19,008 nt of DNA from Cerioporus squamosus. Lineage: Eukaryota; Basidiomycota; Agaricomycetes; Polyporales; Polyporaceae. The position numbers and the translations under genes were made by a program. The notes beneath the pieces were generated by a model that was given only the letters and a program-made list of their open reading frames with translations, made no database searches and was not told the origin of the DNA. Numbering within the stretch: the first letter of the stretch is position 1; every line of letters begins with the position of its first letter. The DNA lies in NCBI GenBank assembly GCA_022592435.1, contig JABYQS010000537.1, forward strand, positions 1 to 19,008, written 5' to 3'. Shown piece after piece: positions 1 to 8,804 of this stretch.

Positions 1-1237
1 AGCATTGAATGCTCCATAGATCGACACCTCGTAGTGTGGTTCTGATAGAGCGCTTGGGAAAGATTCCAAAAGACAAATCGACCAATGTTGTTATAGCGAT
101 TCAAAGGGTTGGCGGGGAAAGCCACATTCTTGATCTTAGGAGGCACGTGGAGTACGGAACTCAAGGATGTCATGTACACCCTACTCATCGGCACCGCTCA
201 GCTACTCCCGCTGTACAACGCTATGGAGAAATTATGAACTTACCGCGTATTCTTCCGAGTCTTTTGGGTTTGGGCATAGTCGCGATAGCAGGGAGGACCG
301 AGGACCGAGGAAGAGTTTAGGAGAGTGAGCAAAACAGTCGCCAGAATAGAAGTGCGGCGGTTTGGCCGCAGGATTGCTCGTCTGGTTGAACAAGCTGAGC
401 CGGGGTGTGCCACGGTGCGAGTGTGTGGTTGTAAGTACGGGCAGCGCGTCCTCGGTATATATCCCGCAGAAGAATTGAGCGCTCTCTTCATTGTCATGGA
501 AGACAATAAGCTACAATAGAGGGACTGGCGGAAGCAAAGGCTTCGTGCATCAGGAAGTGGTCCCAGGTAGTCCCGTTTCGGATAAGTAGTAGGCCTGGGG
601 CCATGACTCGGTGCCCATTTTGGCCTGCTCTGTGGTGCTGCGTGTGATCCGACAGGCTGTCTCGGCCAAAGCGTCAGCAATCGCTAATTCACTGCAACGG
701 ACGCATCCTTTCCGCCCTGCTGAAATCCTGGCAAAATGATAATGTTGCTTGATTCCGCCAGGTGGGATATTTTACGTTTATGAGACGGTAAGCCTCCAAG
801 GAAAGTCTCGTTTAGGCAGATTTGGAAGGCTTATAGACCTATTGTGGCAAGTGTAAGGGGGTTACGTGCAAGGTTTTAGATATCGCAAAACTCTTACTTT
901 CAGCAATCCAATTTTTATGCATTTACTAACCCAGGAAAGGATGCTTTCTTTGCAGTGATTGTTGCGCGACGTGCTATTGTTCAGTTATCGTGCCAACCAG
1001 GGAAGCTGAGGGGGGGCGGTGCTGCGGCTAGTGCCAGTAGTGAGCGCTATACCTCCTTACCTCATGAAATCAGTGATTATGTAATGATGTTCGACAGGTA
1101 CTTAATGCATCCAATCAGCTCACATCCAACCTCATCGCGAACCACCTCGACACGCCACTTATCGCTTGACACGTTGAAAGTCACGACTCAGTGTGAGTTC
1201 CCTAACTGCTGAACCACGATAGAGCTCTGACTGAACC
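1..1237. other. Left-end stretch without a supported gene
   Basis: I recognise no intact gene here. The longest ATG-started frames are 103 and 85 residues, without domain character or convincing splice structure. One frame at 325-519 may be a trace of the small gene family that follows and is listed separately. The last few hundred bases before position 1238 presumably hold the promoter and 5' leader of the first family gene, but I see no clear TATA box or other defined site. Confidence 0.4.
325..519 (+). pseudogene. Very tentative trace of the tandem small-protein family
   Basis: This GTG-opened frame of 64 codons contains VRRFG followed about 35 residues later by LGIYPAEEL. Gene 1238-1775 has the order FVRRFGFRF ... 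GYAGMPEEQIP, so the two short blocks occur in the same order and at roughly the same spacing. The rest does not align convincingly, no N-terminal VVAGIEL block is seen upstream, and no start is clear. It may be a heavily decayed fourth copy or simple chance. Only a profile search with the family could decide. Confidence 0.15.
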
Positions 1238-1775
1238 ATGCCGCGGCTTGATAGGCCGATCATGTCCAAACCATCGCCTGCGTCCTCTGCTACATCCACC
1301 ATAGCACAACCCAACAAATTCCGCGTTCCTCTTCGCGTCGTCGTTGCTGGAATTGAACTCCCTGAACAGGAGATGTGGCGCTGGTGGCTTCGCATCAAGA
1401 AGTACGACATGAAGAAGCCAGTGGACCGCGGACTACGTCTCGCGGCGGTCCTCGACATTGGCAACTTCGTGCGACGCTTCGGCTTCCGCTTCACAGTCTT
1501 TGCGAACGAATCTGGAGATCTTGGCTACATCCTTGTCACTCAGTCCAAGTGGTTCCCCGAAGGGTATGCAGGTATGCCGGAGGAGCAGATCCCGTACTAC
1601 CCAGGACCAGGGAAATGCGAGGAACGCGCCCGCGTGTTCCTTCAGAAATGTAGTGAGTGCAGCCCTGTATAGGTTGGCATGCCCATATACTCATCGGCAC
1701 GTCACAGAGATCCGTGAAGCCGCAGAACTTCCTTACAGGACCCTCCTTATCGCTGAAGATTCATCCCTCTATTGA
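1238..1775 (+). CDS. Small protein of unknown function, tandem family copy 1 (two exons)
   Basis: I do not recognise a named domain. The model is exon 1 at 1238-1652, a 55-nt intron (GTGAGT...CACAG) and exon 2 at 1708-1775, giving 160 aa. The first ATG (after GAACC) was taken; a second in-frame ATG lies 24 nt further on. Blocks shared with the next gene are VVVAGIEL, then a Trp-rich stretch (MWRWWLRI), GFRF, VTQSKWF and GMPEEQIP, followed by ERARVFL just before the intron. The phase-1 intron sits at the same place as in the paralogue, and both final exons end in Leu-Tyr-stop, which supports the splice. If the intron is read through, the frame stops at 1672 (144 aa). No signal peptide or membrane segment is visible. 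Function is unknown; the family looks lineage-restricted, which is inference. Confidence 0.6.
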
Positions 1776-2167
1776 ACCATGTGTGTTCAAGTTGTCCGAC
1801 CCATCCGTGGCCTTCTTCTGTCCTCATCGCTGTCGTTAGCTTTGCTGTGTATCATACTCGCATCTTCCTCGCATATTACACCTTTACCCTCTTTCCTTCA
1901 TTGTGTGGACGCTCGCTCGCACCGGGGACAGAGAGCACTCCTTAACATGTCAATGGTTAGAGAGTGCGGCCGCCAAGGTCGGTAAGTCCCGGTCCCGGTC
2001 AGTACTCACGCCACAATCGAGCTTGTCGGAGTCCCCTCCTTCCGTTTGCGATGCACCTTTCCAACTTGAGTCTTTTGCCGAGCACTCGACTTCGAGCCGT
2101 TCTCCAACCCACACATCGCGCGGATTGCGTGAGTCGCATATCCACACTGACTTGTGTCTTAGTGTTC

Positions 2168-2715
2168 ATGCTGACACTCCGTCGCATTGTGCTAGCCTCA
2201 GTCCGCACGTCATCTTCTGAGGTTCGGACGGACGGACCATCCCATCCCGTAAAGAGGATCCCTCGTCCAGTTGTGGTCGCTGGCATAGAGCTTTCGCCAG
2301 AGACACTGTGGGAGTGGTATCTTCGCATTGGGAAGAATCCGAAAGCTGGCCAAGCTCCCGACCCTTCTTACTTCATTGATGCCACGATAACCATCGCCAA
2401 GATCGTTCGGCCGAAGGGGTTCCGCTTCGTCGCAGTAGGCGAAACGGATGATACAGCTCGCTATGTGCTGGTGACGCAGTCGAGGTGGTTTCACTCTGGA
2501 TACCTTGGGATGCCCGAAGAGGAGATACCTCTCTACCCGCACAGGAAGGTCATTACGAGCAACGCGCCCGCAAATTTTTGCGAGAGGAGTGGGGTGAGTA
2601 GTTCGTCCTGCGATCCCTCTGCGGTGGATCTGAATGCTGATAAATGATGTAAGATAGGAGTCAAAAATGCCGACCAACTCCCATATGTGACGTTCCTGAC
2701 CCTGAACTGTATTGA
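2168..2715 (+). pseudogene. Tandem family copy 2, apparently frameshifted
   Basis: This paralogue of gene 1238-1775 shares VVVAGIEL, LWEWYLRI, GFRF, VLVTQSRWF and GYLGMPEEEIPLYP. The model is exon 1 at 2168-2593, a 60-nt GTGAGT...GTAAG intron and exon 2 at 2654-2715, ending in Leu-Tyr-stop as in copy 1. Exon 1 does not stay in one frame. After YPHRK (about 2545) the homologous YEQRARKFL block continues in another frame, as if one G were lost from an AAGGG run; the third copy still has AAGGG there. Restoring the length by one base makes exon phases agree with copy 1 (about 162 codons). Read straight, the frame runs on to 2647 with an unrelated tail. It may be a recent pseudogene, a sequencing error, or a gene with an altered C-terminus. 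The start at 2168 is a guess from the reach of the homology. Confidence 0.5.
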
Positions 2716-2829
2716 GCCGTCAGACTATGCATCTGCCCGGGACGTCATCTAACTATCCATGGTACTCACATGCCTTTCTGTAATAATGTTTTCATATGCC
2801 TGTTTCATTGCAATGCCAGTGCAACGGCA

Positions 2830-3265
2830 GCGCGGTCGACGCACCTCCTATTGGACCGGCGCTTCCTGGAGCGAGATATGGTATGTGAGTAGTTGTCATC
2901 TTCAACTTGTCCGCAACCCCAGCCATGTCGACGCCACTGGCTTCGTATGTCACTTCATTGAGTAAAGACTGTCGTGGGCTAATGCACGGGAGGTCCTGGT
3001 AGCAAGCAGGAAGCCGCGACGAAACCCGCGTTCAACTCGCATGATACTAAGCGCAGATGCCAGAGACCGTAGGGCACTTCGTTCGACGCTACGACCTTAC
3101 GACTTGCGATTGGTTCGATCCAAGCGCCACGTCCTGGGACGCAGTCGAAGGGGATCGATGAAGGCTGCCTCGGAATGTCCGGGGGGAGATCCTCCTTCAG
3201 TACCCGGAACAGAAGGGTAAATGCGAGCAATGTGCGCTCATGTACGGGCCTGCGGACGTAAAGTG
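2830..3265 (+). pseudogene. Decayed third copy of the small-protein family
   Basis: Nucleotide similarity to the two upstream genes is visible in pieces that lie in different frames. A piece ending GAGATATGG near 2880 resembles the block coding for the Trp-rich motif. HFVRRYD near 3083 matches NFVRRFG of copy 1. A stretch from about 3130 matches the VTQS...GYLGM segment (here TQSKGIDEGCLGMS). GEILLQYPEQKGKCEQ, near 3185-3230, matches the PEEQIP...GKCEER block. A GTGAGT donor lies where the other copies have theirs. At least two indels (one near 3133-3137, one in the G6 run at 3179-3184) and stop codons break the frame, so I call it a relic. The edges are approximate. Confidence 0.5.
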
Positions 3266-3840
3266 AGTGTCTATACCGGTGTCCCGAGAAGCCGTGGATG
3301 TGTGGCATGAGCGCCGCCACAGGAAAAAGGCTCGACATTTACGTACCTTGTCCAAACTCTGGCAGACTGGCTCTGGAAACTTGATTTCGAGAGCTTCGGG
3401 CTCTCCCGGACGTTGACGAGCTCGATAGGCTGCCGTGCTCACACTCGTTCGGGGCGAAGAGACGCAAACAGGACTTATCAACCAGGAAGGTCATACAAAC
3501 GTCAGAGGAGCTTGCGCGGCGGCTGCCAGGCGTCCGCGTTCTTGTGAGGCGGTCGTGAGATACATAGAAGAAGAAGAGATTGGAAGCTAAGTATACTGTA
3601 CTTCCGTGCCTGGTTGTTCCTAGGAATGAAAACCGCGGAGTGCATGAGGGTCGTGTCTCCCATGCACTCGTCCGAGACAACTTGTTGCTGACAACGACCG
3701 ACTTCCGAGCGGATCGTAGCAATGGCTTCCAGGGCCAAAATCAAGGATAGTCTTGATCGCTCAAGACGATACGTAACTGCCTACGTGCCAGCGAGCCAAG
3801 TCGGACGCAGAGTGCGGAACTGCCACCTGTGCATGTGGTG
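3266..3840. other. Spacer between the family relic and elongin C
   Basis: No supported gene. A + frame at 3385-3558 (57 codons, containing LDRLPCSHSFGAKRRKQDL) and several minus-strand frames are open but match nothing I know and have no clear start. The right part should hold the 3' UTR of the minus-strand elongin C gene, which ends at 3841. Confidence 0.35.
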
Positions 3841-4532
3841 TCATGCTGTTTCAGAGTATGTCAACCGTCGTCCTTCACCATCGAAACACGGCAGCGTACC
3901 GTCATAATAGTCCGCAGCCACAAGCCTGCGGTGCAAGGATGAGGTCAGAGATGTCCACGGAGCGCACAGCTCGGCCACTTACAACTCCAAGGAGATCTCA
4001 GGGTACACCCGTTCCTGGAAGTCTGGAATCTCCTCGTTCTTCTTCGCGTTCTCGTACACGGACTTGTAGATCAGGTATTCGCATAGCTTCTCCACAATGA
4101 CCGCCCTGAGGTACGAACAGTGAGAGTCAGAGTCACCGAGTCAGGGCCGCAGACACTCGTATGCGGGGTACGAGTCGCAGTGCGGGGCTCGGACGTCCGA
4201 TGCTTACCGCTCGTTCATAGGGGCGGTGTTTGATATGGCTTCGGAGAAGCTACCTGATCAAATTGAAGTGAGTCGTCCTCATCGTACGGTGTACAGTGCG
4301 GCCGAACGCTTACTTTCTGAACCAAGCATGTCTCTCAAGGTGCCGCTGCAGAGCGCGACCTTCTTCCTGACAAGGTAGTCGTACCCATCGGTGCTTGTGA
4401 GGCGTACCCACTGGTCGAGCTTGTCGCTCTCAGAAGACTGTTATCCGGATAGTCAGGAACACTTTCTGGAATGAACCGAGCGTCCAAGGAAAGCAAAGAG
4501 AGGCGTACTTGCATGGTGGCGTCTTCTGGCAT
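3841..4532 (-). CDS. ELC1: Elongin C (Skp1/BTB-fold adaptor)
   Basis: Elongin C is a small BTB/POZ-fold protein that binds elongin A in transcription elongation complexes and bridges substrate receptors to cullin ubiquitin ligases. Exons read from the minus strand are 4532-4509, 4437-4314, 4253-4208, 4105-3983, then 3925 onward. Key stretches are WVRLTSTDGYDYLVRKKVAL, LCSGTLRDMLGS, SFSEAISN, RAVIVEKLCEYLIYKSVYEN, IPDFQERVYPEISLELL and VAADYYD, in the order of the family. The ATG has a near-ideal context (GCCGCCACC). The last part has two possible readings: 3899-3846 can be removed as a 54-nt intron with a final 5-nt exon, giving 115 aa ending DYYDA, close to the usual length of about 112. Retained, it adds 18 residues without a stop, giving 133 aa. 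Both end at the same TGA. The gene is divergent from UBC13. Confidence 0.9.
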
Positions 4533-4830
4533 GGTGGCGGCGTCGCTATCCGGATACGTGAGGCTTGATCCTCTGAAGTTCTCTTCAGATCTGAGACGTG
4601 GAGAACGCACACAGACTCGAATACAAGTGATCTCCGCCGAGGCGTTGTTGGTGGTTCAACGCGAAGAACGCGACGCGTCCAAATCCGAGGCGTGACGCGT
4701 GCCGGCATCTGCCGGGCCGGGGCATAATCAGCGAGCAGAGTTGCCTTTTGTGGAGCTATGTGGGACGGCTTCGCGGCAGACGAGCAGAGGTCGTTCTCTT
4801 CCAACGACTACCGCCACCGCCCTCACCGCC
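4533..4830. promoter_or_regulatory. Shared divergent promoter of elongin C and UBC13
   Basis: Only 298 bp separate the two divergent start codons, so both promoters must lie here or extend into the neighbouring gene. Two ACGCGT hexamers sit at 4673-4678 and 4695-4700, 22 bp apart (about two helical turns). ACGCGT is the MCB element bound by the Mbp1-Swi6 factor at G1/S in yeasts; use here is inference. Single ACGCGT sites also occur several times elsewhere in this window, so only the close pair is suggestive. No TATA box is evident. Confidence 0.5.
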
Positions 4831-5715
4831 ATGTCTCTTCCCAAGGTACACCTCTTGACGGTTATCTCCTCGAACTGCATCTGCTCACCGAAAGTCGTCT
4901 GCGCTCTCGTATCGTAGCGAATCATCAAGGTGCGCCATCCCCGCAGCCCACACGACCAGCTTCACTGAGCCTGCTATCTTCCTTGTCTTTCTCCTTGCCG
5001 ACCTCGAACCACGCAGGAGACAGAACGTCTTGTCGCAGATCCTGCGCCAGGCATCACAGCCTCGCCTCATGACGACAACCTGCGCTACTTCGATGTCACG
5101 ATACAGGGTCCTGATGGCAGTCCATTTCAGAGTGCGTCTCCTTGTCATCACCTACTTGCGCCTACTGATTTTTTCTATCTTTCAATTCGTGTCTACGCCG
5201 GTACTCAGATGGTGTCTTTCGACTGGAGCTCTTCCTGCCAGAAGAGTACCCCATGAGCCCACCAAAGGTCCGTTTCCTCACAAAGATCTACCACCCCAAC
5301 ATCGGTGAGCCTCTCGACTCCCCTACGGCCTAACCCACAACTCACGCACATTGCGTGCAGACAAGCTTGGTCGTATCTGTCTAGACATCCTCAAAGGTGT
5401 GCCTCATCTCTTTGTCCCGCAGCAGCAGTCGCCACCCGCCTGCGTACGCGTCCTTGCCGCAGTCATCTGCGGTCTACCCGCATCCGCTCTTCATCACATT
5501 CTCTCACCTGCGAACATGCACTCATCCCATCCATTTCAGACAAATGGTCCCCCGCGCTTCAAATCCGCACCGTCCTCCTCTCCATCCAAGCCCTCCTCAG
5601 CGCGCCCAACCCGGACGACCCCCTCGCGACCGACGTCGCGAAGCACTACAAGGAGAACGAGAAGGACGCACAGCGCGTCAGCCGCGAGTGGACCGAGAAG
5701 TACGCTCACGCCTAG
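4831..5715 (+). CDS. UBC13: Ubiquitin-conjugating enzyme E2 Ubc13
   Basis: Ubc13 pairs with an Mms2/Uev1-type partner to build Lys63-linked ubiquitin chains, used in DNA-damage tolerance and signalling in nucleus and cytoplasm. Six exons, 4831-4845, 4918-4929, 5017-5131, 5209-5304, 5361-5396 and 5540-5715, give 149 aa (human protein 152). The start MSLPK-RIIKETERL is typical. [17 protein letters not shown] is followed by the E2 motif YHPNI (His76-Pro77-Asn78) and the active-site Cys86 in [30 protein letters not shown] and [14 protein letters not shown] follow as in the family. Exon 2 is only 12 nt (RIIK). Intron sizes are 72, 87, 77, 56 and 143 nt. The gene is divergent from elongin C and convergent with calcineurin A. 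Identity is near certain; the micro-exon is required to recover the conserved N-terminus. Confidence 0.96.
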
Positions 5716-6187
5716 CTCTCGGCCTTCAGTAATCCTCCATAGGGATTGTGTTCGCTCGGGATCTCGGACGACGATGGTAGCGGAAGAGCAGGAGGAAGGA
5801 AGCGACGATAGAAGTTTGTCCCGATGTATACGTACACTGTGCCGTCTAACTTGTTGCCTTGATATCCTGCGGATCGTGCGATGTATGTCGCGAAGCTGTT
5901 CTGCCCCTGAAACGATGTCCTACTGCACTACCACGACCTTTCTTCGTTTCACCAACAACCGCTACGGCTGCCGTGAGCATGCATGCTCTCAGGGCAGTAT
6001 GCAACCCAGGGGATTCCCCGCCTGCAAGGCGAGAATAGGAAGACGATAACGTTAACGAAACATCCGATAGCACTGTGCACGTACAACTAGCATGGGGGTA
6101 GTACAACGACACGCCGCCGGGTATCATACACACAGACCAACCAACCTTCATGCCTTGACACTCCTCCTGTCCACACTTCCACCCGCA
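5716..6187. other. Convergent 3' spacer between UBC13 and calcineurin A
   Basis: The two genes end facing each other, so these 472 bp should hold both 3' UTRs and possibly overlapping transcript ends. Open frames crossing this interval are continuations of shadow frames of UBC13. I see no canonical AATAAA on either strand and no further gene. Confidence 0.4.
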
Positions 6188-8804
6188 CTACGGCGCAGTC
6201 TCAAACCTCTTCAGCCCCCTCGGCCGCGCGCCCCTCCGCCCCCTCGCAATCCGATCCGCCAGCCTCTCCACCATCCCCCCATCGCCCAGCCCCTCCTCCT
6301 CCAGCGCCTTCTTAATCAGCTCCTCCATGTTCCTCCTGCTATCCACGCCGTCCGCCCCGTCCCCCTCCGCGCCCGCAGCGAGCGCGAGCCCGGGGATGCG
6401 CATGCTCGGCACCGGCACGAGCGGCAGCGCCGACTGCGCGGTGTAGTCGTACGTGGGCATGCGCTCGTTCGCGAGGTCCGAGACGCGCGCGTCGTTGAAC
6501 GTCCGAATCATCCGCCGTTGCTGATGCCCGTGCACGCCCAGCGCGTCGGGCGCGCCTTGGGGGTGGAACCCGCCCGGCCACGACGTCGGCGGGCCTGTGC
6601 CCTCCGCCCCGGGCGCCGGCGCCAGCTCCGTCGCGTTCTCCGCTTCTTCTCTGCAAATTGGGAAGGACACGATCAGCGAAGGAGTTTTGAGGAGAGTAAG
6701 GAATAGGGACGCACCGCAAGAGCGTGAAGATGCGCTGCATCCTCCCGACGGCGAGGATCTTGTTCTTGATCTCCTGCCTCCTTTGGGAGATCTCGTTCGG
6801 GGTGAGCGAGAGGTCTGCGACGGTGCGCGTCTCGTCTCCCTCCTCTGAGTCCGAGTCGTTGAGCGCACGCGCACGCTCCGCGTCCTCCTCTTCCGAGGAC
6901 ACCGATTCGAGCTCCTGGTCGGAACACACCGACAGAATCGCGAGCAGCATCTCGGTGATCTTCGCGCCGACGAAGGGCAGCGACCACGTAAAGGCGTCCA
7001 TGAAGTTCGGTAGCCAATACGGATGTGAGCTAGCATTGTACTGCCTGCAAATCGGATGCGCGCGGTATATTAGCATCTGTACTCGGACCTGGACCCAAGT
7101 CGAACACATCGGCGCAGCGTACCTGATAGTGATATTCTTGTTCTTGTACTTGATGACCGCCCCACGGTTATGGTACACATCCAGATAGTTGGGTGCGCTG
7201 AAGATCGTGATCACAGACGGGAACTTCTTCGTCGGCGTCTTCCGGTGCATCGTGTACCCCGCGTCCTGGGCTTCGTGTCCACGGAATATGCCTAAGAGCG
7301 AATTGCGCTCCAGGAACTTGCACGCAGCCTCGTACCTGGCCAGGGGCAACAGCTGTCAGTACTTCTCCCGCAGCCGCAGTTAAGTGGAAAACAGTACGTG
7401 AAGTAATAGCTGCACCCGCGAGTATGATTGTCCACGAACGGGACGCCCGGAGGCAAGCCATGCGGCCGTTCGTAAGTGGGGTCGTGCTGCAGACGAACAG
7501 TGGATGTCAACGAACAGCTGGAGAAAGTTTATCGAAACCACTAACCTCATGTCCGAAGTTGGGGATGGGATCTGCCCATAGGAGGTCGCAGAGCAGGCCC
7601 TTCGACGCGGGCTCCTGGAACCGATCCACCTATCCATCGCCTGTGAGCCACATCCACGCGTGCGTGCGGCAACACCCACATGTTCAATGTCCCTGAGCGT
7701 TTCGAGCTCTGGGGAGATACCTCCGTGTACGCAGAAGAACTTCCCGTCGACCAATGCGGTGATAGGGAGCGCCTGAAACGACTTGATACACGCGTCGTAT
7801 ACTTCCGCCGAATATTTATGCAAGCCTAGGACATAGATGGGGTCAGCTTGATATTCCAGATCGGTATAACTTGCAATCACCGACATTCCCGCTTGAATGT
7901 AAAGTATTCTGTTAGATGTCTGCACTCGTGGTTTCCACGGAGCAGGAATAGTCGATTAGGATAGCATAGCTTGAGGGCATAGAGATACAGCAAACACTGT
8001 TGGATAATCTCCATCATGAGTACAGATCCAGAGCCGAGGAGAGCGCCAGGCGGAGCGCGAAGAGGTAAGTGGTTACGGAAGTGCGATCACGCGCCGGCGC
8101 AAGATGGCCGGATTGAGGGGCGAAGATTGAGGGGACAGTAGGAAGATCATGCTCACCTCGATACCAAAGCAACCGCGATCGACGTAGTCTCCCAGGAACA
8201 AGTAGTTGCTCTCCTCGAAGGAGCCGCCGACTTCAAACACCTTCATGAGATCATACTGCGAGAGGTCACGCGAGGAGCAGAGGGCAATGGTGTACAGCAC
8301 GTACGTATTGACCATGTATATCTCCACAGACTAGACGAACAGATAAGACGCGTTGGCTCGGGGTTGTGGGGCAGGGAGAAGTTGGCAAGGAGGCGCACCT
8401 ATTACCGGACTTGGGACTTGAAGCAGGTTGGGTTCCCGCGTCATCAGGTCTGTGGTCTGCTCGAGGATAAAAAGAGCTTGTTCTTGGGACAATCTGCCTT
8501 CATGGAAGAAGTGTTGCCTCAGGAGATCAACATTGGGTCGATGTCGACCAGTGTGTGGATCCAGAGTGTAGAACGCTTCATCGGATGGTATGTGCGCCGC
8601 AGGAGGCGTAATCTACTCCAAAGTGAGAGTGTGAGGAAGATCAGTCCAAGGCGCACAAGTAAGAAGACGTACGTGGGGAGCCTGGCGTTCCTGTAAGTTC
8701 CTGGTAGGGGACGGAACAGTAGGTGGGACGACTACTGACTGTTTCTGGGCGGCCTCGTAGTAAGCATTGGAGTAGTAGCCAGTGTCAGAGCCTGCGCGAG
8801 ACAT
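6188..8804 (-). CDS. CNA1: Calcineurin A, Ca2+/calmodulin-dependent protein phosphatase 2B catalytic subunit
   Basis: This Ser/Thr phosphatase is activated by calmodulin and the regulatory subunit CnB and acts on Crz1-type transcription factors, stress and morphogenesis targets. Eleven exons (minus strand) are 8804-8673, 8612-8399, 8330-8305, 8255-8157, 7996-7885, 7825-7680, 7629-7546, 7486-7398, 7335-7123, 7044-6715 and 6650-6188, giving 635 aa. The metal-binding signatures are GDIHG (118-122), GDYVDRG (146-152) and GNHE (178-181). The CnB-binding helix starts at [14 protein letters not shown] (379 on). The calmodulin-binding segment is [19 protein letters not shown] (about 458-478), and the autoinhibitory segment ends in DLANERMP (about 531-547). 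An acidic Ser/Glu insert lies between the CnB helix and the calmodulin site. An in-frame upstream ATG at 8825 would add 7 residues. Most introns are 49-78 nt, but intron 4 is 160 nt and intron 5 needs a weak GTCGGT donor to keep ECLHKYS. Identity is certain. Confidence 0.96.

Noticed and set aside
1779..1985. Small hydrophobic + frame (68 codons)
   Set aside because: It lies between two family genes, has no homologous counterpart downstream of the second copy, and overlaps other open frames.
3108..3124. GTTCGATCC, resembling a tRNA B-box
   Set aside because: No A-box or cloverleaf can be drawn around it, and it lies inside the relic gene copy, where the sequence aligns with coding paralogues.
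6092..6706. 204-codon + frame rich in Arg and Pro
   Set aside because: It is the reverse-strand shadow of the GC-rich last exon of calcineurin A, which has clear family motifs on the minus strand.
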